DNA of 64,000 nucleotides from Vulcanimicrobiota bacterium (GCA_003161435.1 PMOS01000005.1:115409-179408); one strand, 5' to 3'. Positions 51,343-60,263 are shown, numbered from the stretch's first letter. A program made the numbers and translations. Notes: generated from the letters alone by a model not told the origin.

Positions 51343-51914
51343 ACGTCGACGTCGCGACGCGCGCACCGCACGCGCGCAAGTACGGAGCAACCTTCGCCGA
51401 ATCGTGGACCAGCGCGGAGGGCGCGACGATCGTTGCGGTCGGCGCGGTGCTCGCCGGACGTGACCCGGTCGTCGTGTGCGATCTGCTGCGAACGGGCGCC
51501 CGCGCTCTGATCACCTCGCACGACGCGCTCGCCGTTGCAGTCGGCGCCCTCGACCGCGTCGTGCAGCGGCACGCGCAAGAAGCGCGCGACGACGAGCTCG
51601 CCGCTGCGGTCGTGTTCTTCGCGCTCGATCCGGACCACACCGACGTCGCGGTCGCCGGCGCCGGTCAGCTGCACGCGGCGCTTATCGACGGCTCCGGCGT
51701 GTTACGCCCGCTGCACGGACGCGCCGGCGCACTCGGAACCGGCATCGAACCGGAGGACCTCATCGAGCGCATCCACCTGCGCCGCGACGACCTTCTCGTC
51801 GCCGCGACCGTACCGATCGACCCCGCCTGGTGGCCCGCCGGCGCGCGCACCGCCGACGCACTTCTCCACCGCGGCGCCAGCCACGAAGCCTCCGCCGCCA
51901 TCGTGTCATCCTGA
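51339..51914 (+). CDS. PPM/SpoIIE-like phosphatase domain protein (divergent)
   Basis: 191 residues from a GTG overlapping the GNAT stop (GTGA). The segments AAVVFFALDPDHTDVAVAGAG, LHAALIDGSG and DDLLVAATV follow the strand order of SpoIIE/RsbU-type phosphatases, but the usual metal-binding DG and GD pairs are partly missing. It may be a pseudo-phosphatase. Its last codons run into the first of the PELVEG-type repeats. Confidence 0.5.
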   Translation: MNVDVATRAPHARKYGATFAESWTSAEGATIVAVGAVLAGRDPVVVCDLLRTGARALITSHDALAVAVGALDRVVQRHAQEARDDELAAAVVFFALDPDHTDVAVAGAGQLHAALIDGSGVLRPLHGRAGALGTGIEPEDLIERIHLRRDDLLVAATVPIDPAWWPAGARTADALLHRGASHEASAAIVSS

Positions 51915-51970
51915 CCCAGCCGCCGTCATCCTGAGCTTGTCATGTCATCCTGAGCTCGTCGAAGGATGAC
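51905..51970. repeat. Cluster of PELVEG-type palindromic repeats
   Basis: One complete copy at 51944-51970 (arms GTCATCCT and AGGATGAC around a 9-11 base centre) and two partial copies at 51905-51914 and 51924-51941 lie between the phosphatase-like gene and the convergent YciI-like gene. The same element recurs at 53862, 57224, 60133, 60186 and 60264. Confidence 0.8.
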
Positions 51971-51976
51971 CGTGCC

Positions 51977-52273
51977 TCAGCCCCGCGGGGCGAAACCGCG
52001 GTACGGGTTCAGCGGGACGATCACGTCGAGCAACAGCATCTGCTTCTGCTTGAGCGGCAGCGACTCGATCGACGCGAGCGCCTCGTCAAGCGACTCCGCT
52101 TCGATCAGCACGACGGCCCCAGGCGTGTCCCCACGGCTCCAAATCATGCGGGAAACGCCCTTAGAGTGGAGGTGGCGCGCGTGCTCAGCCTCCGCATCGA
52201 GCAGCTCGGGCGTGAACGCCGCCTCGGGAAATCGATCGTAATCGCGGCGCAGAAGCGCCATGAACTGTGCCAT
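51977..52273 (-). CDS. YciI-like / muconolactone isomerase-like small protein
   Basis: 98 residues with a ferredoxin-like fold pattern: FMALLRRDYDRFPEAAFTPEL, then a GAVVLIEAESLDEALASIESLP strand-helix. This resembles the YCII/MLI superfamily. The function is unknown. It is divergent from ubiD with 21 bases between, so the ubiD promoter must lie inside this gene. Confidence 0.65.
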   Translation of the reverse strand: MAQFMALLRRDYDRFPEAAFTPELLDAEAEHARHLHSKGVSRMIWSRGDTPGAVVLIEAESLDEALASIESLPLKQKQMLLLDVIVPLNPYRGFAPRG

Positions 52274-52294
52274 GATGCGTCCAAGCTTCTACGC

Positions 52295-53884
52295 ATGGCC
52301 TATGAATCGCTGGGTGCCTTTGCGCGGGCCCTTCGCGACGCCGGTGAGCTGGTGACGATCGAGGCCTCCGTGGACCCGCGGCTCGAGATCGCCGAGATCA
52401 CCGACCGCGTCGTGAAGGCGGGCGGCCCGGCGCTGCTGTTCCGCAACGTGCGGGGTTCGCGGTTTCCCGTGCTGACCAACCAATTCGGCAGCGAACGCCG
52501 GGTCGCGTTGGCGCTCGGGGCCAAATCGCTGCGCGAAGTCGAGGAGCGGCTGCGCGCCACGATCGACGTGGCGCTTCCTGCGACCATCGGCGGCAAGCTC
52601 GGCCGCCTAGCCGGCCTCGCGGCGGCCGGCGCGTCGGCGATCCCGCGCCGGGTCACGGACGCGCCGTCGCAGCGAATCGTGATGGACCCACCCGATCTCG
52701 GCGCGCTGCCGGTGCTCACGACATGGCCGCTCGACGGCGGACCCTTCATCACGCTGCCGCTCGTCTTCACCTGCGATCCCGAGACGCGCCGCCCGAACGT
52801 CGGGATGTATCGCGTCCAGATCTACGACGCGCGCACGACGGGGATGCATTGGCAGCGGCACAAGCACGGTCGCGCGCACGCCGACAAGTGGGGCGCGAAG
52901 ATCCCGGTTGCGATCGCGGTCGGCGGCGATCCGGCGTTGACCTATGCCGCGACGGCGCCGCTTCCGCCCGTGGTCGACGAGCTCGCTTTCGCCGGTTACC
53001 TGCGCGGCAAGGCGGTGCGCATCACGAAGGCGCTCACCGTCGATCTCGACGTGCCGGCCGACGCGGACTTCATCATCGAAGGCTGGGTCGACAACGAAGA
53101 TCTTCGGGTCGAAGGCCCGTTCGGCGATCACACCGGCGTGTACAGCGCCGCCGACCTCTACCCGACCTTGCACGTCAGCGCGATCACGCACCGCCCCGAC
53201 GCGATCTGGGGCGCAACCGTCGTCGGAAAACCACCGATGGAAGACGCGTGGCTGGGCAAAGCCACCGAACGCCTTTTTCTACCGCTGCTTCAAATGGTGG
53301 TCCCAGAGATCACCGACTACAATCTGCCGGTAGAGGGCGGCTTCCACAATCTCGCGATCGTCGCGGTCAAGAAGTCGTATCCCGGTCAGGCGAAAAAAGT
53401 GATGAACGCGCTATGGGGGCTGGGACACATGATGATGCTCACGCGTTGTCTGGTGGTGGTCGATCACGACGTCGACGTTCACGACGTGCGCGGCGTCGTG
53501 TGGTACGTCCTCAACAACATCGACGCTTCGCGCGATCTCGTCGTGATGCCGGGACCGGTCGACGATCTCGATCACGCGGGTTCGTACGACTTAGCGCTGG
53601 GGCACAAATTGGGGATCGACGCGACACGCAAGCGAGCAGACGAAGGCTATCGGCGCGACTGGCCGCCCGAGATCCGCATGGACGCCGAAACGCGCGAGCG
53701 CGTGAGCGCGCGCTGGGCCGAATATGGGATCGGCGACCTGACGCGAATCGGGGTCGCCGACGACTGGTCCGGCCAGGGCGCGGCTCGCCTCGCGCGGCTG
53801 CTCGCGTCCGCATCGGCCTCGCCCGACGACGTCGCACCGCGCTCGGACCGCGCAAAAGCCTGTCCTGAGCCTGGCGAAGGATGA
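52295..53884 (+). CDS. ubiD: UbiD-family prenyl-FMN decarboxylase
   Basis: 529 residues. UbiD landmarks: RDAGELVTIEASVDPRLEIAEI at the start, VGMYRVQIYDARTTGMHWQRHKHG near residue 167, ALTYAATAPLPPVVDELAFAGYLRG near 212, VEGPFGDHTGVYS with catalytic-site residues near 272, and IVAVKKSYPGQAKKVMNALWG near 352. It needs prenylated FMN from UbiX, not seen here. Paired with a UbiA homologue it probably serves menaquinone synthesis (futalosine-route MqnL/MqnP) or ubiquinone. Its C-terminus CPEPGEG is read from a PELVEG-type repeat. Confidence 0.9.
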   Translation: MAYESLGAFARALRDAGELVTIEASVDPRLEIAEITDRVVKAGGPALLFRNVRGSRFPVLTNQFGSERRVALALGAKSLREVEERLRATIDVALPATIGGKLGRLAGLAAAGASAIPRRVTDAPSQRIVMDPPDLGALPVLTTWPLDGGPFITLPLVFTCDPETRRPNVGMYRVQIYDARTTGMHWQRHKHGRAHADKWGAKIPVAIAVGGDPALTYAATAPLPPVVDELAFAGYLRGKAVRITKALTVDLDVPADADFIIEGWVDNEDLRVEGPFGDHTGVYSAADLYPTLHVSAITHRPDAIWGATVVGKPPMEDAWLGKATERLFLPLLQMVVPEITDYNLPVEGGFHNLAIVAVKKSYPGQAKKVMNALWGLGHMMMLTRCLVVVDHDVDVHDVRGVVWYVLNNIDASRDLVVMPGPVDDLDHAGSYDLALGHKLGIDATRKRADEGYRRDWPPEIRMDAETRERVSARWAEYGIGDLTRIGVADDWSGQGAARLARLLASASASPDDVAPRSDRAKACPEPGEG

Positions 53885-53885
53885 A
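53862..53885. repeat. PELVEG-type repeat forming the ubiD/ubiA junction
   Basis: A diverged copy reading GTCCTGAGCCTGGCGAAGGATGAA. Its bases encode the last codons and stop of ubiD, and its GAAGGATGA part supplies both the ribosome-binding purines and the ATGA overlap that starts ubiA. Confidence 0.65.
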
Positions 53886-54735
53886 CGACGTCAAGTTGTT
53901 CCTGCGCGACATCCGCGTGGAGCACACGCTGTTCGCGCTGCCGTTCGCCTACGTCGGCGCCGTAATGGCGGCGCGCGGGCTACCGGCCTGGTGGCAGCTG
54001 TTGTGGATCACGCTCGCCGTGATCGGAGCGCGCACCGCGGCAATGGCGGCGAACCGCTACTTCGACAAGGACATGGACGCGGCGAACCCGCGAACCGCCA
54101 AGCGCGCCGTCGCGAGCGGGAAGCTGTCGCCGGCGGTGATGATCTGGGCGATCGTCGCCGGTCTGGCGTTGCTGGTGCTCAGTGCCGCGATGCTCAACCC
54201 GCTGTGCCTAAAGCTGCTTCCGCTCGCCGCGCTCGGCGCGGTCGGTTATCCGCTGCTCAAGCGCTTCACCTGGACCGTCCACTTCGTGCTGGGCGCGGTC
54301 GACGCGTGCGCGCCGCTGGGTGCGTACGTCGCGATCACGGGCACCATCACCGTCCCGGCGCTGCTGTTGTTCCTCGCGGTCACGGTGTGGGTGGCCGGTT
54401 TCGACATCCTCTATGCGCTGATGGACGTGCGCTTCGACGTCGACCACGACGTGCGTTCGTTTCCTCAACGCTTCGGTGAAACCAGCGCGCGCGTGTGGCC
54501 CATCGTGCTGCATGTGGTGATGACGCTGGCGCTGCTCGGCGCCGGCCTCATCGCCCACGCGAGCTGGCTGTATTATATCGGCGTCGCGCTGGCCATAGCC
54601 GTGACGGTGTACGAAGAGCGGCTGATCGCGCTCGCCAAAGACGTCTTCGTGCTCAACGACCGCGTGTTTCTCACCAACATGGCGTTCTCGGTCGGCTTCT
54701 TGGGGACGACCCTCGCGTCGTACTTGGTCGGATGA
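53881..54735 (+). CDS. ubiA: UbiA-family prenyltransferase
   Basis: A 284-residue polytopic enzyme with the two aspartate motifs of the family: MAANRYFDKDMDAANPRT near residue 57 (N/D-xx-D-xxx-D) and YALMDVRFDVDHDVRSFP near residue 180. About eight or nine helices. It attaches a polyprenyl chain to an aromatic ring in quinone synthesis. With UbiD immediately upstream (ATGA overlap) this is the MqnP/UbiA type. It overlaps the next gene by 4 bases. Confidence 0.9.
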   Translation: MNDVKLFLRDIRVEHTLFALPFAYVGAVMAARGLPAWWQLLWITLAVIGARTAAMAANRYFDKDMDAANPRTAKRAVASGKLSPAVMIWAIVAGLALLVLSAAMLNPLCLKLLPLAALGAVGYPLLKRFTWTVHFVLGAVDACAPLGAYVAITGTITVPALLLFLAVTVWVAGFDILYALMDVRFDVDHDVRSFPQRFGETSARVWPIVLHVVMTLALLGAGLIAHASWLYYIGVALAIAVTVYEERLIALAKDVFVLNDRVFLTNMAFSVGFLGTTLASYLVG

Positions 54736-55877
54736 TCCGCGCACAGTTTCTCGCCGGCGCCACGGCACTCGCCGCCGGAACCCAAGTTCCTCAGATCATC
54801 CCGTACACACCGACGTTTCGCTTCTCCGTCGTCTGCCCGCAGACCGGACCCGACGGACGGCTCGGGCAACAGCTGCTCGCCGGCGTTCGCGGCGCCATCG
54901 ACGAGATCAATCGCGATCGTCCTTCGTACCAATCGCTGGTGCTGTTCAACGCGTACGACGACCACAACACGGCGGCGCAGGCGACGGTGCAAGCCGACTT
55001 CGCTACCGGTGCGCCGGACACGCTCGCCGTGATCGGGCACTTGAGCGCGGCGACGACATTGGCCACCCAGCAAGTGTACGCGAACGCCCAGCTGCCGCTG
55101 ATCGTGCCGACGGTCACCGACGACCGGGTCACCGAGCGCGGCTATCGCAACGTGTTCCGGCTGCCGGTCAAAGATTCCGACGAAGGCGGCCTCGTCGCCG
55201 CCTACGTGATCTCGAGCGGGTCGAAGGCGCCGCACGTCGTGTCGCAGGACGGCCCGTACGGCCCCGACGTCGCCGCCGGATTCTTGCGCCGGGCCGGAGC
55301 GATGCACATTGCCGCCGTCGGCACGCAATTCTCCCTCGACAACCCTGTCTACGAAAGCGCTGCCGGCGCGGTGCTCAGCCACGAGCCCGACTGCGTCGTG
55401 CTGGCCGGCAACGCCGACGACATGGGCCCGCTGATCGGGGTGTTGCGCACCAAAGGCTACACCGGCCGATTCGTCGGCACGCAGGGGTTCTTCGACGCGA
55501 TCACCCTCAAGGAGTTCGCCAAGGAAGCGGAAGGGCTCGTCGTCTCGGCGGCCGTCCCGTACTATCCGATGGCGCCGAGCACGCATCAGTACGTGCAGGA
55601 CTACCAGGTCCAGTACGGCGCGCTCACGCCGGTCGCGGCGTACGGCTACGCCGCCGTCCAACTGATCCGCAACGCCGCAACGCGCACGAACGCGACGAAC
55701 CGGCTCGCGATGATCCGCGCGATCGCCAACGGCGGCTCCTACGACACGATCACCGGCGTGTACCAGTTCGGCCCGAACGGCGACGTGCTCAACCCCAATT
55801 GCTACTTCTACCGGGTCACGGACGGGAAGTTCAGCTACGAGCGCCAAGCCACCGCTACCGGTTTCATGCTGAAGTAG
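54732..55877 (+). CDS. Leu/Ile/Val-binding-protein-like periplasmic receptor
   Basis: 381 residues of the type I periplasmic binding fold (Peripla_BP_6): FSVVCPQTGPDGRLGQQLLAGVRGAIDEIN near residue 30, AVIGHLSAATTLATQQVYA near residue 97, LPLIVPTVTDD, and KAPHVVSQDGPYGPDVAAGFL near residue 165. A short N-terminal leader may export it. No ABC transporter subunits are adjacent. Overlap with ubiA suggests it is expressed with quinone genes, perhaps as a sensor or carrier. That link is unexplained. Confidence 0.75.
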   Translation: MIRAQFLAGATALAAGTQVPQIIPYTPTFRFSVVCPQTGPDGRLGQQLLAGVRGAIDEINRDRPSYQSLVLFNAYDDHNTAAQATVQADFATGAPDTLAVIGHLSAATTLATQQVYANAQLPLIVPTVTDDRVTERGYRNVFRLPVKDSDEGGLVAAYVISSGSKAPHVVSQDGPYGPDVAAGFLRRAGAMHIAAVGTQFSLDNPVYESAAGAVLSHEPDCVVLAGNADDMGPLIGVLRTKGYTGRFVGTQGFFDAITLKEFAKEAEGLVVSAAVPYYPMAPSTHQYVQDYQVQYGALTPVAAYGYAAVQLIRNAATRTNATNRLAMIRAIANGGSYDTITGVYQFGPNGDVLNPNCYFYRVTDGKFSYERQATATGFMLK

Positions 55878-55885
55878 GAGGCACC

Positions 55886-57217
55886 GTGACGACGCTCTTT
55901 GCGGGGAGGGGGTCGCTTCGCGTCCGTGGCGAGCGGGCCACTTTCGTGTGGACGCTGCTCACGCTGCCGATCACCGTCGTCGTGCTGGGCTGGGTGCTCC
56001 AGCACGCGATCACCTGGCAAGAGATCGCGTTGCTCGTGGTTGTCGCGATGGTCTACGTGTCCTTTGCGCGCGGCCGACTGCTGGGCGGTGGGTTGCGCGT
56101 CCATGCCGGCCAATTCGGGCACGTCCATGCGGTCGTCGAAGAGTGCGCACGGCGCATGCGGATGCCGACGCCGCATGCGTTCGTGCGTGATGACCCGTTC
56201 GTCCCGGTCGTCGCGATCGGGATCGGCGAACCGTACGCCGTCGTGCTGTCGGCGCAGTACATCGAGCACTTTGCCGACGACGAGCTGCGCTTCTTGATCG
56301 GACGTGAGCTCGGGCACATCGCGGCCGGCCACACGCGCTTCACGTCACTGCTGAGCGCGAACGGTCGCGAGAGCGGCGTCATCGCGCTCGCGTTCGGCTC
56401 GTGGCTGCGGCGGATCGACTACACGGCCGACCGCATCGGGCTGCTCTGCTGCGGATCGCTCGACGCGGCGATACGCGCGATCGCGGTTTCCACCTTCGGA
56501 AGCGTCGGCCGAAAGGTCGACCTCGGTGCGTTCGCCGAGCAGCTCAAAGAGCTGCACGAAGAGCCGTCGCTGCGCTTGGCCGAGTGGACGGCCTCGACGC
56601 CGTACGCGACCAACCGCATCGCGGCACTGCACCGGTTTGCGCGCGACCCGTTGTACACGCTCTGGGCACAGCGCTTCGCCGAGAACGTTTCGGCGCCGGC
56701 CGTCGCCGATGCACGCGAGGCGGTGTACGCCGGCTTCTGGCGGCGAACGGCGGCTTTTTGCGTCGACGTCGCGGTCATCCAGGCGATCGTCCCTGCGGCG
56801 ACCGCCGTGCAGAAAACGCTCACGCCCAGCCCCGCCGCGACGGCGGCTCTCAAGGGCGTTGCGGCCGACCCCGATACACCGTCGTGGCTCGCTTCATTCG
56901 TGAATCAAGCGACCAGCGGCCACGGGCACGTCACCGTCGCGGGCGGGAGCTACGTTCTGTGGCTGGCTATGGCTGTCTACGTCATCATTCTCGTCGGGCT
57001 CGTCGGTCAGACGTTCGGCATGATGGTTTCCGACCTGCGCGTCGTCGGCCCGAACCGCGCGCGGATCGGAATTGTCCGCGCGACCGGCCGCTACGTCTCG
57101 CTCGTCGCAAGTTTGTTCGCGATCGTCGGATGGTTCGCGATCTTCCGGCGCGTGCAGCCCTATGAGAAGTGGTCGGGAACGCGGCTCGTCAGCGGCAGCG
57201 CCGTCGTCCGCAGCTAA
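55886..57217 (+). CDS. M48-like peptidase domain fused to RDD membrane domain, active-site histidine missing
   Basis: 443 residues starting at GTG with TAGGAGG ahead. Two N-terminal helices, then an M48-like domain. The expected HExxH reads RELGH in LIGRELGHIAAGHTRF, so the first zinc histidine is Arg. The downstream second helix with IDYTADRIGLLCCGS resembles the family's ExxxD region. The C-terminal third is an RDD domain: GFWRRTAAFCVDVAVIQ and further helices ending YEKWSGTRLV. It may be a pseudo-peptidase or use another metal geometry. It belongs to the same transcriptional direction as ubiD-ubiA. Confidence 0.72.
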   Translation: MTTLFAGRGSLRVRGERATFVWTLLTLPITVVVLGWVLQHAITWQEIALLVVVAMVYVSFARGRLLGGGLRVHAGQFGHVHAVVEECARRMRMPTPHAFVRDDPFVPVVAIGIGEPYAVVLSAQYIEHFADDELRFLIGRELGHIAAGHTRFTSLLSANGRESGVIALAFGSWLRRIDYTADRIGLLCCGSLDAAIRAIAVSTFGSVGRKVDLGAFAEQLKELHEEPSLRLAEWTASTPYATNRIAALHRFARDPLYTLWAQRFAENVSAPAVADAREAVYAGFWRRTAAFCVDVAVIQAIVPAATAVQKTLTPSPAATAALKGVAADPDTPSWLASFVNQATSGHGHVTVAGGSYVLWLAMAVYVIILVGLVGQTFGMMVSDLRVVGPNRARIGIVRATGRYVSLVASLFAIVGWFAIFRRVQPYEKWSGTRLVSGSAVVRS

Positions 57218-57223
57218 AACCGT

Positions 57224-57250
57224 GTCATCCTGAGCTTGTCGAAGGACGAC
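57224..57250. repeat. PELVEG-type palindromic repeat
   Basis: GTCATCCTGAGCTTGTCG followed by AAGGACGAC, a nearly complete copy, in the intergenic region between convergent genes at 57217 and 57276. It could act as a transcription terminator. Confidence 0.75.
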
Positions 57251-57275
57251 TTTAGGGGCGGGCGCGGCAAGCACG

Positions 57276-58181
57276 CTACGCAGCTTTCGATTCGGGCGGG
57301 ACGGTTTGGGCGCGCGACCCGTGCCGTTCGGAGTACACGCGGGTGAACTCCGCGCCGAACAACAGGATCATCGACGAGTAGTACACCCACAGCAGCAGCA
57401 CGAGCAGCGAACCGGCCGCGCCGTAGGCCGACGCGACACCGGCTTTACCGAGATAGAAGGCGATGACGGTCTGTCCGATGACGAACGCCGCCGAGGTGAC
57501 GAACGCGCCGGTCCACACGTCGTGCCACGCGATCGCCGTGTCCGGCAAGTACTTGAACATCAGCGCGAACAGCAGCGCGATCAGCGCGACCGAGACGAGC
57601 CCGTTGACGATCGCGAACACCCATCCGGCGCCGGGGAACGGTAGCGCCTGCGTCACGTAGGTCGAGACGTACGCGATGACGGCGTTCAGGGCGGTCGTCA
57701 CGAGCAGCAAAAACCCGATCGCGAGGAGCATCCCGATCGATACGATCCGATCGCGGATCGCCGTCAAGATCGGCACTTTCGGCGGCTCGGCGTGCCAAAT
57801 CGTGTTGAGCGCGTCCTGGAGCGCCGCGAAGAGCCCCGCCGCGCCGAGAACGAGCATGATCCAGCCGACGACCTGCGCGATGACGGACTGGCGCGGCCGG
57901 TTGAAGCTCGCCGCGACCATGTCGCGAACCGCGTCGGCCGCGCCCGTCCCAGCGGACTGCCGGATCGCCGCGAGCATCTTCTCCTCGACGAAACTATGGC
58001 CGTGCCCGGTTCCGTTCGCTACGCCGACCGCGTAGCCCGCGACGGCGATCACGATGATGAACAGCGGCGCGATCGCGAAGATCGTCGTGAACGAGAGCGC
58101 GGCGGCCAGCCGCGGCGCCTTATCGGCGCCGAAGCGCTGGTACGTTTCCTTGACGAGACCGAAGTCGAGGCGGAGGCGCAT
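57276..58181 (-). CDS. YihY/BrkB-family membrane protein
   Basis: 301 residues, six helices. The family pattern is clear: RLAAALSFTTIFAIAPLFIIVIAV near residue 25, LGAAGLFAALQDALNTIW near residue 112, and AYGAAGSLLVLLLWVYYSSMILLFGAEFTRV near residue 250. The molecular function is unknown despite the old RNase BN annotation. It is divergent from the SRPBCC gene. Confidence 0.9.
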   Translation of the reverse strand: MRLRLDFGLVKETYQRFGADKAPRLAAALSFTTIFAIAPLFIIVIAVAGYAVGVANGTGHGHSFVEEKMLAAIRQSAGTGAADAVRDMVAASFNRPRQSVIAQVVGWIMLVLGAAGLFAALQDALNTIWHAEPPKVPILTAIRDRIVSIGMLLAIGFLLLVTTALNAVIAYVSTYVTQALPFPGAGWVFAIVNGLVSVALIALLFALMFKYLPDTAIAWHDVWTGAFVTSAAFVIGQTVIAFYLGKAGVASAYGAAGSLLVLLLWVYYSSMILLFGAEFTRVYSERHGSRAQTVPPESKAA

Positions 58182-58264
58182 GCGTTCGCCTATCGTACCC
58201 GCGTTCGCCGCCTTCGCCGGAGGGTAGAATACATCACCCCCGGACGGTACAGGGAGACACGCCC

Positions 58265-58903
58265 ATGGCGGTGCACAGCGCAGCGGTTACGATCAACGCC
58301 CCGGTCCACCAGGTCTACGAGCTCTACACGCACTTCAACGACTATCCCAAGTTCATGACCTTCGTGAAGGAGGTCACCTACCTCGACGACACGCGCAGCC
58401 ACTGGGTCGTCGATGTCGTCGGCAAGCACGAATGGGATGCCGTCAACGAAGGGTGGATCCCGGATCAGCAGATCGGTTGGCGATCGGTCGACGGCCTGAG
58501 CAACAGCGGCCGCGTGCGCTTCGAGCCGACCGCCGGCGATCGAACCCGGCTGACGGTCGACGTGTCGTACGAGCCGCCGGCCGGTTTGCTCGGCCAGATC
58601 GGTGAGGCGCTCGGTGCGGGCGGCGAGTTCGAACGCCGCTTGCAGCACGATCTGCAGCATTTCGCCACGATGGTCGAAGCCGCACCGTCGGGTGCGCTCG
58701 ATCCGACGTCGTCGGCGTATCTCTTCCACGCCGGCAGCGCGGCGGCCGCCGGGCAAACCACGCAAGCTCAGAACGAGACGATGGGAACGCACGGCGACGA
58801 CGCCGGCTTGACGTCGAGCACGACGAGCGTCGCCGACGAATCGCTCAGCGAGCCCGGAGTCCCGCGCATCCCCGGGACCTCCGCGAACCCCGGCATCGGA
58901 TAA
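58265..58903 (+). CDS. SRPBCC-family (polyketide cyclase/START-like) protein
   Basis: 212 residues. The first 140 form a SRPBCC fold: VTINAPVHQVYELYTHFNDYPKFMTFVKEV, then WEWDAVNEGWIPDQQIGWRS-type strands, ending in a long helix LQHDLQHFATMVEA. The remaining 70 residues are a low-complexity A, S, T and G tail. It would bind a small hydrophobic molecule. GGGAGAC ahead of the ATG. A TAGAAT box lies about 30 bases upstream. Confidence 0.78.
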   Translation: MAVHSAAVTINAPVHQVYELYTHFNDYPKFMTFVKEVTYLDDTRSHWVVDVVGKHEWDAVNEGWIPDQQIGWRSVDGLSNSGRVRFEPTAGDRTRLTVDVSYEPPAGLLGQIGEALGAGGEFERRLQHDLQHFATMVEAAPSGALDPTSSAYLFHAGSAAAAGQTTQAQNETMGTHGDDAGLTSSTTSVADESLSEPGVPRIPGTSANPGIG

Positions 58904-58923
58904 CAGCAGCCTCCGGGCTGCGT

Positions 58924-59085
58924 TCAGTCGTCGCGCTTCTGCGTGTCGCCGCCGGGCGCCGGCCCCTTGTCATCCGAAGGTTCGTCGGGGTCGAGCGTCT
59001 CGCTCGCAGCGACGTCGTTCCGCTCCGCGGGTGAGGGCTGACGCTCCTCGGTCAAGTCGTCTTCGTACAGATCGCGACGTTCCAC
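58924..59085 (-). CDS. Small acidic hydrophilic protein
   Basis: 53 codons from a GTG at 59085, too short for a typical gene search. The product, opening with VERRDLYEDDLTEERQ, is rich in D, E, P and R and probably disordered. It resembles in style the ORFs at 26086 and 32528. It converges on the SRPBCC gene and is divergent from the quinone oxidoreductase. Confidence 0.45.
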   Translation of the reverse strand: MERRDLYEDDLTEERQPSPAERNDVAASETLDPDEPSDDKGPAPGGDTQKRDD

Positions 59086-59150
59086 GCAGTCAGGGTACCA
59101 CCGACGCCGGGGGTGGAAACCGGCCCGCCGCTTTTGTGGTCGCAGTGGTC

Positions 59151-60125
59151 GTGAAAGCGATCAGAATCGACCGCCTCGGCGGTCCCGAGGTTCTCAGTCC
59201 GGCCGATGTCCCGACGCCGTCGCCACAAGCCGGCGAGGCGCTCGTCCGGCAGAGCGCCGCCGGCGTCAACTTCATCGACGTCTACCTGCGCACCGGGCTC
59301 TACAAGCGGGACCTGCCGTTCGTCGTCGGGGCCGAAGGCGCAGGTGTGGTCGAAGCTGTCGGCGAGGGCGTCACCGAGCTGAAGGCGGGCGACCGCGTCG
59401 CCTACGCGCAGACGCCCAATCTCGGCGGATATGCGGAAGCGAACGCCGTGCCGGCGCGCCAGCTCGTTCCCATCCCCGACGGCATCGACGATCGCACGGC
59501 CTGCGCGGTCATGCTGCAGGGGATGACGGCGCACTACCTCGCGACCGATACGTTCCCGCTGCGCGCCGGACACATCGCGCTCGTGCACGCGGCCGCCGGC
59601 GGCGTCGGCGGGATCCTCGTGCAGTTGGCGAAAGCGCGCGGCGCCACCGTCATCGCGACGGTCGGCACGGAAGAGAAGGCCGCGCTCGCGCGCGGTTTCG
59701 GCGCCGACCACGTCATCAACTACGCCGACGGCGATTTCGCCGCGGCAGTCCGCGCGATCGTCGGCGAACACGCCGTCGACGTCGCCTACGATTCGGTCGG
59801 CAAGGAGACGTGGGAGCGCAGCTTGAGCCTGCTGCGGCCGCGCGGCCTGTTGGCGCTCTTCGGAAACTCGAGCGGTCCGGTCCCGGGGATCGAACCGGCG
59901 CGTCTCGCGTCCGGCGGCTCGCTCTTCCTCACCCGGCCAACGCTCGGCAATTACATCGCCACGCGCGAAGAGCTCCTCGGTCGGGCGCGCGACCTCTTCG
60001 AAGCCGTGATCGGCGGCAAGCTCCACGTCCGCGTCGGGGCAACCTACCCGCTCGCCGAAGCCGCCCAATCCCACCGCGACCTAGAAGCCCGAAAAACCAC
60101 CGGCAAGCTGCTGCTCATCCCGTAA
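59151..60125 (+). CDS. NADPH:quinone oxidoreductase (zinc-independent MDR family)
   Basis: 324 residues. The canonical start KAIRIDRLGGPEVL follows the GTG at 59151; longer in-frame GTG codons precede it but add no homology. Landmarks: GVNFIDVYLRTGLY near residue 42, GAEGAGVVEAVGEGV near residue 65, the Rossmann HAAAGGVGGILVQLAK near residue 145, and FGNSSGPVPG near residue 243. No zinc cysteines, so it is a QOR-type reductase that reduces quinones or enones with NADPH. Confidence 0.9.
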   Translation: MKAIRIDRLGGPEVLSPADVPTPSPQAGEALVRQSAAGVNFIDVYLRTGLYKRDLPFVVGAEGAGVVEAVGEGVTELKAGDRVAYAQTPNLGGYAEANAVPARQLVPIPDGIDDRTACAVMLQGMTAHYLATDTFPLRAGHIALVHAAAGGVGGILVQLAKARGATVIATVGTEEKAALARGFGADHVINYADGDFAAAVRAIVGEHAVDVAYDSVGKETWERSLSLLRPRGLLALFGNSSGPVPGIEPARLASGGSLFLTRPTLGNYIATREELLGRARDLFEAVIGGKLHVRVGATYPLAEAAQSHRDLEARKTTGKLLLIP

Positions 60126-60132
60126 ACGCAAT

Positions 60133-60160
60133 GTCGCCCTGAGCCCCGTCGAAGGGCGAC
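60133..60160. repeat. PELVEG-type palindromic repeat, compensated arms
   Basis: GTCGCCCT and AGGGCGAC around a GAGCCCCGTCGA centre. Relative to the consensus arms GTCATCCT/AGGATGAC both arms have changed together, keeping the pairing. Confidence 0.75.
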
Positions 60161-60185
60161 CGTCACGCTGGGCGAGATGGCAGCG

Positions 60186-60213
60186 GTCGTGCTTCGACTT
60201 CGCTCAGCACGAC
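60186..60213. repeat. PELVEG-type repeat, reverse orientation
   Basis: GTCGTGCT and AGCACGAC flank a TCGACTTCGCTC centre. Relative to the other copies it is inverted and its arms carry compensating changes. Confidence 0.7.
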
Positions 60214-60263
60214 GTCATCATGAACGCGCGGCGCGCTTGGTTCTTGGATGAACAACGATCGCT

